A stretch of DNA of 64,000 nucleotides from UKL13-3 sp964392775 (GTDB lineage Bacteria; Bacteroidota; Bacteroidia; UKL13-3). Under the pieces are notes generated by a model that searched no databases, was not told the DNA's origin, and was given only the letters and a program-made list of their open reading frames with translations. Shown here piece after piece: positions 18,482-25,775 of this stretch; the stretch's first letter is position 1; each line of letters opens with the position of its first letter. The stretch lies in assembly GCA_964392775.1 (NCBI GenBank), contig CAYMRD010000007.1, positions 1 through 64,000 of the forward strand, read 5' to 3'. Both the position numbers and the translations under genes were made by a program.

Positions 18482-18688
18482 TTACGATTTCTTTTCAATC
18501 ACCTTGCTGATTTCGTCTTTTGTCTTACCTAATTTTTTTCCCAAATTGGTAAACATCACGTCCATTTTCCCATTTTCATAGGTTAAATCGGCATCTGTCA
18601 ATGTTGGAAATTTTGCTTTTAATTGGGCTTTTTGTTCGGTCCAATTGCCTTTTCCAAGGCCATTGTTAACTTGTGTTGGTGTACTCAT
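18482..18688 (-). CDS. CsbD family general-stress protein
   Basis: A 68-residue protein with the CsbD-like pattern GKGNWTEQKAQLKAKFPTLT, DADLTYENGK and LGKTKDEISKVIEK. CsbD-like proteins are small, soluble and induced in general stress; their molecular role is unknown. It is the first gene of a transcript that continues through 17970 and 17763. CATCTTTG on the minus strand (plus 18724-18731), about 36 bases upstream, resembles the -7 promoter element. Confidence 0.85.
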   Translation of the reverse strand: MSTPTQVNNGLGKGNWTEQKAQLKAKFPTLTDADLTYENGKMDVMFTNLGKKLGKTKDEISKVIEKKS

Positions 18689-18814
18689 AATGAATTGTGA
18701 TTAGTGTAATGATTATTACACTACAAAGATGGTATCGCCATCCCCTTCAACTGTTACACAAATCCGATATTAACTTGTATGATTCCCACGTTTAGAAAGT
18801 GTTCTGTGATGATG

Positions 18815-19492
18815 TTATTTTTTCTTAGTCTTCTTTTCTTTGAAAAAACTTCTTAACAAGATACTTTTCTGCGCGGCATCCATGTTTTGTTTAAATCCTT
18901 TGCTTCCTTGTTTTACATTGACAATTGTTTTGTCGAGGTTTTCGGCAAACACTGTATCCATAAACAATTTACCGATTGCGCCTTTACCCAACCGGACATT
19001 GCTGGTAATAGCCGCTAAATCGCTGGTGATGGAGGTTGCGTTATCGGTTGCTTTCTTCAGGTTCACCAACATATCATCAAAGCTTACCGGAATAATCGTT
19101 CCAATCATATCATTGTCTTCTACCTGAGGATATGCAGCGGTACCGGCAGACAGGTTTAAAATTTTGCTACCCATCAATCCATCCGAACCAATGATGGCCT
19201 TTGCATCCTTCTTTATAAATTTTTGGATGGAAACGGCCACTACCATATCCACTTGAACACTGGTATCAGTTAAAATTTGAATATTCTCAACGGTGCCCAC
19301 ATTGATTCCGGCAAACCTTACATTATTGCCAACCTGTAAGCCGTTTACGTTGCTAAACATTGCACTCAGACTAACTGTACGGGTGAATAATTGTTTGGCA
19401 TCGCCAATAAAATAAATACCTAAAGCAAACAATCCGATACCTATGGATACGAAAAGGCCTAGTTTAATATGTTGTGTATTTTCTGTTTTCAT
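18815..19492 (-). CDS. mlaD: MlaD-type MCE substrate-binding protein
   Basis: A 225-residue protein: one N-terminal membrane helix (LGLFVSIGIGLFALGIYFIG), then an MCE domain (FSNVNGLQVGNNVRFAGINV, GTVENIQI, DGLMGSKILNLSAG) and a helical C-terminal tail ending in Lys-rich residues. ATG 19492 is used; the frame opens at 19528 but that would overlap the ATPase gene. MCE proteins hold lipids for ABC lipid transporters between inner and outer membranes. It lies 11 bases downstream of the ATPase gene, in the order permease, ATPase, MCE protein. Confidence 0.88.
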   Translation of the reverse strand: MKTENTQHIKLGLFVSIGIGLFALGIYFIGDAKQLFTRTVSLSAMFSNVNGLQVGNNVRFAGINVGTVENIQILTDTSVQVDMVVAVSIQKFIKKDAKAIIGSDGLMGSKILNLSAGTAAYPQVEDNDMIGTIIPVSFDDMLVNLKKATDNATSITSDLAAITSNVRLGKGAIGKLFMDTVFAENLDKTIVNVKQGSKGFKQNMDAAQKSILLRSFFKEKKTKKK

Positions 19493-19503
19493 ACTGTCAT
19501 TAA

Positions 19504-20271
19504 TTAGCCAAAGAACGAATGAACCCATTCATCTTTGGAAGCTTGTAACTCACTATAAGTTCCGGTAGCGGCTATTGTTCCATCCTTGAGTACAACCACT
19601 CTGTTAGCGGTAATGGAAGCACATGCCATATCATGTGTGATGATAATGGAAGACGTTTTATACTCGAGTTGAATCTTCAAAATCAACTCGCTGATTTCTT
19701 TGGCTGTTATGGGATCTAAACCTGTTGTCGGCTCGTCATACAACATAATTTCAGGTTTTAAAATAAGGGTACGTGCCAATCCCAATCGTTTGCGCATCCC
19801 TCCCGATAGTTCCGAAGGCATTTTATGCTCAACATCCGACAAGCCTACATTTTCAAGTGCCTCTTTAACAAGTTTTATCTGTTCCGTTTTATCAATATCT
19901 TTTGACTCACGCAAGGGGAATAGCAGGTTTTCGGTTACCGACATCGAGTCATATAGCGCGCCACTCTGAAACAAAAAACCAACCCGCTTGCGCAGTTGAT
20001 TCAACCCATCAGAGTGAAGCGTGGATATATCTTCTCCTAAAACTGTTAGTACGCCTTCATCCGGTTCAACCAATCCAACCAAACATTTAATCAATACCGA
20101 TTTGCCCGAACCCGATTTGCCGAGCACCACAAGGTTTTCACCTTTATTGAGCACAAGGGAAATGTCTTTGAGCACCTCGTTGGATCCAAAACTTTTTTTG
20201 AGTCCAGCTATATCAATAACCACTCCTTCGGAATACGTTTCTTTTACTTGTTGTGTATCCACGTCCTTCAT
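19504..20271 (-). CDS. mlaF: MlaF-type ABC transporter ATP-binding protein
   Basis: A 255-residue ABC ATPase with Walker A GKSGSGKSVL, Q-loop FLFQSGALYDSMSVTENLLF, signature LSGGMRKRLGLAR, Walker B EIMLYDEPTTGLDP and switch His in IIITHDM. The FQSGALYDSMSV sequence is characteristic of the MlaF group that powers phospholipid transport. Its ATG overlaps the permease stop by four bases (ATGA), a translational coupling arrangement. An N-terminal extension of ~15 residues precedes the ABC fold. Confidence 0.92.
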   Translation of the reverse strand: MKDVDTQQVKETYSEGVVIDIAGLKKSFGSNEVLKDISLVLNKGENLVVLGKSGSGKSVLIKCLVGLVEPDEGVLTVLGEDISTLHSDGLNQLRKRVGFLFQSGALYDSMSVTENLLFPLRESKDIDKTEQIKLVKEALENVGLSDVEHKMPSELSGGMRKRLGLARTLILKPEIMLYDEPTTGLDPITAKEISELILKIQLEYKTSSIIITHDMACASITANRVVVLKDGTIAATGTYSELQASKDEWVHSFFG

Positions 20272-21104
20272 GTTCCGATAAATAAACTGGTGATTTGAAC
20301 AGCTACTATATCAATGATAAACACCATTAACGAAGTAATAACAACTGATGAATTAGCCGCCTCACCCACTCCCACTGTTCCTTTATTGGCATAATATCCT
20401 TTGTAACAGGCAATCAGTCCGATAAAAAAACCAAAGAAGATTGTTTTGATCAGAGAGGGCAAAACATCTGTAAAACTGATTTGGGCAAACGCCTGGGCAA
20501 AAAACAAAGTAAAACTTACATCTCCATGAATATTCACTCCGGTGAGCGAACCCATCATCGAGATAATATCATTAAAAACGGTAAGCACAGGCAACATCAA
20601 TGTTGTGGCTAATACCCGTGTAACAATTATATATTTAAACGGGTTGGCACCCGATACTTCCATCGCATCAATTTGTTCGGTTACCCGCATCGATGCAAGC
20701 TCCGCTCCGATACTCGAACTTACTTTACCTGCACAAATTAAAGCTGTAATAACAGGCCCAATTTCGCGCACAATCGACACTGAAATCATTGCAGGCAACC
20801 ACGATTCGGCACCAAACTCAGCTAAGGTAGGACGTGTTTGAACCGTGAGAACAAGTCCCATAATATAACCCGTAATACTTACCAGAGGCAATGATTGAAA
20901 CCCGATCCGGTAACATTGTTTCAACAACTCCTTAAACTCATAAGGAGGTTTAACCAACTCTACAAAATACCGGCCCGTAAATAATGCAAACATTGCTACA
21001 CCGGAAAGAAACCGGTATAACAATGTAGGTTTACTGTGCTCCGCAGACGTCAGTCGCAAAGCATTTGTAATACGTTGTATAAAAGAAGACTGAACCGTGT
21101 TCAT
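20268..21104 (-). CDS. mlaE: MlaE-type ABC lipid transporter permease
   Basis: A 278-residue inner-membrane protein with MlaE family landmarks: SLPLVSITGYIMGLVLTVQT, the conserved EFGAESWLPAMISVSIVREIGPV region, ICAGKVSSSIGAELASMRVT, EQIDAME and a late GFFIGLIACYKGYYA. With MlaF and MlaD it forms a minimal Mla/MCE lipid transporter that maintains outer-membrane asymmetry. Its start lies 5 bases after the dps stop, so it shares a transcript with a DNA-protecting ferritin-like protein, consistent with stress control. Confidence 0.92.
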   Translation of the reverse strand: MNTVQSSFIQRITNALRLTSAEHSKPTLLYRFLSGVAMFALFTGRYFVELVKPPYEFKELLKQCYRIGFQSLPLVSITGYIMGLVLTVQTRPTLAEFGAESWLPAMISVSIVREIGPVITALICAGKVSSSIGAELASMRVTEQIDAMEVSGANPFKYIIVTRVLATTLMLPVLTVFNDIISMMGSLTGVNIHGDVSFTLFFAQAFAQISFTDVLPSLIKTIFFGFFIGLIACYKGYYANKGTVGVGEAANSSVVITSLMVFIIDIVAVQITSLFIGT

Positions 21105-21109
21105 ATCTG

Positions 21110-21583
21110 CTATTGTAAATATCTTCTAAGAATCCAGGCCGTTGTTTCGTGCTGCTCCATCAGTCCGATTAAAAAATCAATCGTTCCAATGTCTTTGCTT
21201 TTATCGCTCGCATCTTCAATATCCTTGCGCATATCGGTTATCAACTGCTCATGATCGGCTAACAGCTCTTTGAGCATATCAGTTTGATTTGGGTATTTAT
21301 CTGGAGATTCAGCAAGACGTGTGTGTGCTGCAAATTCTTTTAACGTTCCAATCGTTTTTCCACCCAGCTTATTTATACGCTCGGCAATAAGGTCAATCGT
21401 TTCTTCCAACTCAGTATACTGGTGTTGAAACAGTTGGTGCAATTCCATAAAACTTGGCCCTGAAACATTCCAGTGGAATTTTCGGGTTTTCGTGTAAAGG
21501 ATCATTTCATCTGCCAGCAGTACCGTTAATACTTTAGTGCTTTTATCCAGATTTTTTTCGGCAATTCCGATATGTGGTTTCAT
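21110..21583 (-). CDS. dps: Dps family DNA-protecting ferritin-like protein
   Basis: A 157-residue four-helix ferritin-like protein. The Dps ferroxidase signature is present: KFHWNVSGPSFMELHQLF with His and Asp/Glu ligands in ELEETIDLIAERI, and KLGG before IGTLKEF. Dps assembles into 12-mers that oxidise and store iron and shield DNA during starvation or peroxide stress. It is directly followed by mlaE. Upstream (21584-21846) lies a large hairpin and no gene of normal size. Confidence 0.93.
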   Translation of the reverse strand: MKPHIGIAEKNLDKSTKVLTVLLADEMILYTKTRKFHWNVSGPSFMELHQLFQHQYTELEETIDLIAERINKLGGKTIGTLKEFAAHTRLAESPDKYPNQTDMLKELLADHEQLITDMRKDIEDASDKSKDIGTIDFLIGLMEQHETTAWILRRYLQ

Positions 21584-21609
21584 GTGTAGTATTATTTTAA
21601 ATGAGGTTT

Positions 21610-21657
21610 TTAACCGCAGCGAGCGCAGCGTTCTTTCGCTGTGAACGCTGCGGTTAA
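21610..21657. other. Nested inverted repeat between ppk2 and dps
   Basis: An outer twelve-base perfect stem (TTAACCGCAGCG / CGCTGCGGTTAA) encloses an inner five-base stem (CAGCG / CGCTG) with a six-base loop. It lies 27 bases upstream of the dps start. No T run follows on the minus strand, so a leader structure, a regulator site or a repeat element are all possible. Confidence 0.5.
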
Positions 21658-21662
21658 GTCTT

Positions 21663-21746
21663 TTAATTTAAATGCATTGCTGATGCTTCACTTGAAGCCT
21701 CCAATTCCATTTTCAAATCGTTGCTTCCCGAGTTAATCAGCTCCAT
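21663..21746 (-). CDS. Possible 27-residue peptide or gene remnant
   Basis: A short frame (MELINSGSNDLKMELEASSE and seven more residues) with protein-like composition lies between ppk2 and dps. It could be a small peptide gene or the tail of a lost gene, since the frame remains open a few codons upstream of the ATG. No ribosome site or homology supports it. Confidence 0.2.
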   Translation of the reverse strand: MELINSGSNDLKMELEASSEASAMHLN

Positions 21747-21846
21747 GTCGCAGGACAGGGTATTGTACTAAATTTCCCTCTCCTGAGGTTCCTACCATCG
21801 AAGCAAGCAGGCATCACTCCTTTTAAATTTGCCCGTTAGAACAAAC

Positions 21847-22605
21847 TCAAGCACCTGTTACAATTGCCGGGTACGTGATATCATACTGTTGTAATGTTTT
21901 AACAATATGATGGAGGATGCTATAATTCTTAAACCATTTTTTATCGGCCGGAACAACCACCCAGGGCATTGTATCCGATTGATGGTCGAAAATAAATTGG
22001 TAAGCCTTCAGATACTTTTGATGTTTTTCAATATCCACCAAATCGTCTTTGTCAAACTTCCATTGTTTGTCGGGATCTTCTTTCCGCTCTTCCAGCCTTT
22101 TAAATTGTTCCTCTTGCGATACATGCAGAAAAAATTTCAGCAAAATGGTATTTGCAGCAACCAGTCCTTCTTCAAACGCATTGATTTCTTTACAGCGATC
22201 GCTCAGCTCCTTTTCCGAAAGGGTTTGATTGACCATCGGAACAAGGATATCCTCGTACTGCGAACGATTAAAAATCTGAATCATTCCTGTTTGCGGACAA
22301 ACTTTGCTGATGCGCCATAAAAAATGATGACTACGCTCAAGTGTTGTTGGAGCCTTAAAGGAAGTAATATTGCAGCCTGCCGGATTTACCCCTGTAAATA
22401 CTCGCTTTACCGCACTGTCTTTCCCCGAAGTATCCATTCCCTGCAAAATGATAAGTACCGAATAGACCTTCTGGGCATACAGTTTTTCCTGAATGTCGGA
22501 AAGCTTTTGAAGCAAGCCTTCCGTTTTTGAAAGTATATGCGATTTCTTAACCTCCGAAGAAGGCAGGGTGGAAATCTCCGATAACTTAAATGAATGACTC
22601 ATCAA
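21847..22605 (-). CDS. ppk2: Polyphosphate kinase 2 family protein
   Basis: A 252-residue protein with the PPK2 fold: Walker A GMDTSGKDS (~56-64), substrate segment FKAPTTLERSHHFLWR (~83-98), Walker B-region IFNRSQYEDI (~111-120), and a lid with LKFFLHVSQEEQFKRLEER. PPK2 enzymes transfer phosphate between polyphosphate and nucleotides, usually making ADP or ATP from AMP or ADP, or GTP from GDP. It starts 12 bases after the YtxH gene and is the last gene of the 23670-21847 transcript, placing polyphosphate metabolism in the stress island. The nucleotide preference cannot be told from the sequence. Confidence 0.92.
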   Translation of the reverse strand: MMSHSFKLSEISTLPSSEVKKSHILSKTEGLLQKLSDIQEKLYAQKVYSVLIILQGMDTSGKDSAVKRVFTGVNPAGCNITSFKAPTTLERSHHFLWRISKVCPQTGMIQIFNRSQYEDILVPMVNQTLSEKELSDRCKEINAFEEGLVAANTILLKFFLHVSQEEQFKRLEERKEDPDKQWKFDKDDLVDIEKHQKYLKAYQFIFDHQSDTMPWVVVPADKKWFKNYSILHHIVKTLQQYDITYPAIVTGA

Positions 22606-22617
22606 CAGATTCCCTTT

Positions 22618-22887
22618 CTACATTTTTTTGGGCAGATCCGATTTCGATAATTCGCCATCCATGCGCACATGCAAATTGCTTTTTAAGAGTTTCACTTCTT
22701 CTGTCACATCTTCCATAAAATCATCCAGCTTATCTTTAATGGCATCCGACATATCGGATCCTTTGGCCATGATACGTTTACGTGTTTTGCTTCCTTTGTG
22801 CGGGGCAAACAAAATGCCTAAACCACCACCGATAGCTGCTCCCAGAAGCAATGCTCCCAATACTTTTATTGTGCCTGAATCTTTCAT
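22618..22887 (-). CDS. YtxH domain protein
   Basis: An 89-residue protein with one N-terminal membrane segment containing the YtxH signature LLLGAAIGGGLGILFAPHKG followed by SKTRKRI, then an amphipathic helical tail (DAIKDKLDDFMEDVTEEVKL). ATG 22887 is used; the frame opens at 22932 but the extra residues are Asn/Tyr-rich and atypical. YtxH proteins are inner-membrane-tethered and linked to general stress. It sits between the coiled-coil lipoprotein and ppk2. Confidence 0.82.
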   Translation of the reverse strand: MKDSGTIKVLGALLLGAAIGGGLGILFAPHKGSKTRKRIMAKGSDMSDAIKDKLDDFMEDVTEEVKLLKSNLHVRMDGELSKSDLPKKM

Positions 22888-22976
22888 AATATAATTGTTT
22901 TGATAATAAATTGTGTTGTTGTCCTTTTCCATGATATGTACTCTTAATTGTGTTGATACAATAAGCAGAAACTGAA

Positions 22977-23417
22977 CTATCTGGTATTTTTAACGGTTAG
23001 GTTTTTCAACGAGGCCCCTAAATCATCCATATCGTGGTTGAATTCTTTTTTAAAGGCTTCCCAGTTGTCTTTTCCATCTGCTTTATACTCATCCATTTTT
23101 TTCCGCATATCGATATTGCGTTGTTCCAGCTTATCAACCATTTCCTGATCCGCTTTTTTTACTTTTTTCATATCCGTTTTCATGCGATCCTTAAATGCTT
23201 GTATCGACTTTTCATTTGAAGCAATACGCTCTTCTGACGTGCTTTTAAAGGCAACATAATCGGCTACCGAATCCTTTTGTTCCTGATTTAATTCAGCCCT
23301 GGCTTCTTTTAAATCTGCTTTTGCTTTTTCAACTTTAGTCTCGGATGAACTGCACCCTGAAACAATGGCTCCTAAAAAACTCGCAGCCATTGCGATTGTT
23401 ACGATTGATTTTTTCAT
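22977..23417 (-). CDS. Coiled-coil stress lipoprotein (Sll1863-like)
   Basis: A 146-residue lipoprotein: signal sequence MKKSIVTIAMAASFLGAIVS followed by the acylated Cys in SGCSSS, then a long Lys/Glu-rich coiled coil. It is paralogous to the protein at 17970-18407 (shared QKDSxAxY, YKADGxxNW, FKxxFNxxMDxL). The lipid anchor in this copy and its absence in the other suggest division between membrane-bound and free periplasmic forms. It lies 10 bases after the gene at 23428. Confidence 0.72.
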   Translation of the reverse strand: MKKSIVTIAMAASFLGAIVSGCSSSETKVEKAKADLKEARAELNQEQKDSVADYVAFKSTSEERIASNEKSIQAFKDRMKTDMKKVKKADQEMVDKLEQRNIDMRKKMDEYKADGKDNWEAFKKEFNHDMDDLGASLKNLTVKNTR

Positions 23418-23427
23418 GTTTCTATGT

Positions 23428-23670
23428 TTATGATTTGTTTAAAGATTTATTCAGGATACGCTGAAAAGAAGGACCGGTTTTACCCATTTTACTTTCTAAT
23501 TCAGCAAGGATAGTATCGGAACGGGTATCTGATCCAAGCATGTTTTCAATCGGTAAGATTTCAAGTTTTCTACTGATCCGGTGGATTGTTTCCTTCCACC
23601 AGTCCCTTATCCTATCAATCAAATGATGCCCGGCAAACAAATAGCCGTACGGTGTTTTTATCATAGTCAA
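23428..23670 (-). CDS. Small hypothetical protein, first gene of the ppk2 transcript
   Basis: An 80-residue soluble protein (MTMIKTPYGYLFAGHHLIDR, then IRDWWKETIHRISRKLEILP) with no export signal. The middle (ENMLGSDTRSDTILAELESK) looks helical. No family is recognised. It is placed with the stress genes by tight spacing (10 bases) to the downstream lipoprotein gene and the same strand. Confidence 0.5.
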   Translation of the reverse strand: MTMIKTPYGYLFAGHHLIDRIRDWWKETIHRISRKLEILPIENMLGSDTRSDTILAELESKMGKTGPSFQRILNKSLNKS

Positions 23671-23908
23671 AGGTGCGGCACAAAACCACCTGACTTATTA
23701 CATAAAACTGATTAAGAATTACATAATTCACATGTTAAACAAAGCATATAGTAGAAGAAAACAGAGGCTGCTATTCACAGACGATACGTCATTAGTGTTC
23801 AAAACCTCACTAAGAATTCCAGAGATGTGATGTTTTTTCAGGTGTCCTTGAGACCAAATGATTAAGATTGATATGCTGTTTGAGGCGTTTTATAAAAACC
23901 TCAATTTA

Positions 23909-24120
23909 CTATCTCTGTTTATAAATGGCTGGTTGCTCTTTGTTGTTTGTAATAAAACAAACTGACTCATTACTTTCTTTGATTTCTGCTTTTACGATTC
24001 GGAAGGTTTCATCACTCCATTGTTTTTTTCGATTCATTAGCTTACAAACTATATCATCTTTAATAACCACAAAATCATGACTTCGCGCTGGCTGCTCCAA
24101 ACAACTATTCCGGTGAGTTG
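23909..24120 (-). pseudogene. 5'-truncated gene remnant of unknown family
   Basis: On the minus strand the frame from about 24120 to the stop at 23909 has protein-like composition (EQPARSHDFVVIKDDIVCKL, then WSDETFRIVKAEIKESNESV). The frame continues rightwards only by reading antisense through the hydrolase remnant, so the original start appears lost. I do not recognise the family. The 240 bases between 23671 and 23908 hold nothing convincing. Confidence 0.35.
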
Positions 24121-24124
24121 CTTT

Positions 24125-24355
24125 ATTATGTATTCGGGTGAACTTGCTGCCGAGTTGATTCAACCCGCAATTTCTGCATCTTTAACAAACACGCCACTGG
24201 TATATGTAACGGGCATAAATGATCCGCTTATCAAGCCCGAAAAACATGTTATCGTAAAAAGTTTGATGCATAGCTTGGGCGCACGCTATGTGGAATTTGA
24301 CGGAGGTCACGAAATAAATCAGGACGTGTTGGTAAACCTTAAAGAGTTGGTTTAA
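24125..24355 (+). pseudogene. 5'-truncated alpha/beta hydrolase remnant
   Basis: About 75 residues matching the end of an alpha/beta hydrolase of the phospholipase/carboxylesterase type: YSGELAAELIQPA, then LVYVTGINDPLIKPE (acid Asp region), then YVEFDGGHEINQDVL with the catalytic His. The nucleophile Ser and the N-terminal two thirds are missing. Upstream sequence from 24120 leftwards belongs to a different, oppositely oriented remnant, so this is a truncated gene and not a short functional one. Its stop overlaps the 3' end of pheS by four bases. Confidence 0.6.
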
Positions 24356-25368
24356 CCCTCTCCTTCAAACTGTTTGAGGAATCTAATATCGTTGGTGCTG
24401 AACATCCGCAGGTCCTTTATTTCATAAAGCAACATCGCAATACGTTCAACGCCCATTCCAAAAGCAAAACCCGAATATTCATTGGGGTCGATATTGTTTA
24501 AGGTCATCACATTCGGATCCACCATACCGCAACCCAAAATTTCAACCCAACCGCTGTGTTTGCATACATTACAGCCACTTCCTTTGCAAATCATACACGA
24601 TATATCCATTTCGGCCGAAGGTTCGGTAAACGGGAAATAACTGGGGCGAAACCGCACTTTAAATTCGCTTCCGAACATTTCTTTCACAAACTCATACAGG
24701 GTTTGTTTTAAGTCGGCAAACGAAACATCCTTGTCGATGTATACGGCATCAATTTGATGAAAGAAACAATGTGCTCTGGCCGAGATAGCTTCGTTGCGGT
24801 ATACGCGACCAGGCATTACCGCGCGAAGCGGAATTTTTTTTTGCTCCATAAGCCTTACCTGTACACTAGTACAGTGCGTCCGCAGGGAAAAATTTTTATC
24901 AATAAAAAACGTGTCCTGCATATCGCGTGCAGGGTGATTTTCAGGGAAATTAAGCGCTGAGAAATTATGCCAGTCATCTTCAATTTCAGGTCCATCCGAA
25001 ACGGAAAACCCAAGCTTGTTAAAAATACTCAAAATCTGATGTTTCACCAATGCCAAGGGGTGCCGGCTACCTAATGAAAGCGGTTCACCCGGTAGCGTTA
25101 AATCGCTGTTTAACTCATTGGTTTGGATGGTTTGTTGAAATTGCTCCTGAGCCGCACTTAATTTTTCTTCAGCGGCTTTTTTCAGTTCGTTCATCACCTT
25201 TCCAACTTCCTTTTTTTGGTCGTTGGGTATGGTTTTAAATTGTTCAAAAAACTCATTCACAATACCTTTTCTCGAAACATATTTCAGCCTGAATACCTCG
25301 GCTTCTGCAGCTGAGTTCAGTGTTATTGCTTCAATCTCGGCTATTACATTTTTTAGTTGCTCAATCAT
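24352..25368 (-). CDS. pheS: Phenylalanine--tRNA ligase alpha subunit
   Basis: A 338-residue class II synthetase subunit: N-terminal coiled coil (~1-85), motif with HPLALVKHQILSIF and GFSVSDGPEIEDDWHNF, motif 2 region RTHCTSVQVRLM, FHQIDAVYIDKDVSF, FRPSYFPFTEPSAEMD, and motif 3 GFAFGMGVERIAMLLYEI. It joins phenylalanine to tRNA-Phe with PheT, which is not in the window. A Cys-rich insert (CMICKGSGCNVCKHSGW) resembles a zinc knuckle and is common in Bacteroidota PheS. TAGATTTG on the minus strand (plus 25398-25405) gives it a promoter. Confidence 0.97.
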   Translation of the reverse strand: MIEQLKNVIAEIEAITLNSAAEAEVFRLKYVSRKGIVNEFFEQFKTIPNDQKKEVGKVMNELKKAAEEKLSAAQEQFQQTIQTNELNSDLTLPGEPLSLGSRHPLALVKHQILSIFNKLGFSVSDGPEIEDDWHNFSALNFPENHPARDMQDTFFIDKNFSLRTHCTSVQVRLMEQKKIPLRAVMPGRVYRNEAISARAHCFFHQIDAVYIDKDVSFADLKQTLYEFVKEMFGSEFKVRFRPSYFPFTEPSAEMDISCMICKGSGCNVCKHSGWVEILGCGMVDPNVMTLNNIDPNEYSGFAFGMGVERIAMLLYEIKDLRMFSTNDIRFLKQFEGEG

Positions 25369-25397
25369 CTTCTGAATTTTTGTTTCTATCGAATGGT

Positions 25398-25405
25398 CAA
25401 ATCTA
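25398..25405 (-). promoter_or_regulatory. -7 promoter element for pheS
   Basis: The minus strand reads TAGATTTG, a full match to TAnnTTTG, 30 bases upstream of the pheS ATG. The -33 element is not obvious. Confidence 0.45.
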
Positions 25406-25440
25406 CTATTTTGAAATTAATGAATTACACCCGGTCCTAA

Positions 25441-25775
25441 TTCAATCTTATATATTTAAATAATTGTTATTATTAATATATCATGTGAATAGCTGTATAA
25501 CTCGTTTTAAAAATCTTTGACTTTTCGCTATTCATATTCCGTTAACATATAATTCACATCCTAATACATTGAGTATCTTATATAGCCTGATGCTTATAAA
25601 CACTGTGTATAACCTAACTCACAGCTAAAACAGGATAAGTTTAATGTGGTTTGGATGTGCATTAGTTGATGTTAAGTTTATAATAAGTGGGAGTTAATTA
25701 ACATTGGCTTATTTCTATTTTTTTGTTTGTGGTTAACTTGTACCTCTGTCTACACTCTATACACACTAATCCACA
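25441..25775. other. oriC: Candidate replication origin (oriC-like DnaA box cluster)
   Basis: The 397-base gap between pheS and the lipoprotein gene has a very AT-rich stretch (25441-25480, possible unwinding element). Around it are several 9-mers close to the DnaA box TTATNCACA. TGTGTATAA at 25604-25612 is the exact complement of TTATACACA. TTATAAACA at 25594-25602, TGTGGTTAA at 25728-25736, CTATACACA at 25757-25765 and TAATCCACA at 25767-25775 each have one mismatch. Weaker sites lie at 25484 and 25550. mnmG (gidA), a frequent origin neighbour, is 2.6 kb away and three parS-like sites lie 4.5-7.5 kb away. AT-rich DNA makes such boxes commoner by chance. Confidence 0.45.
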
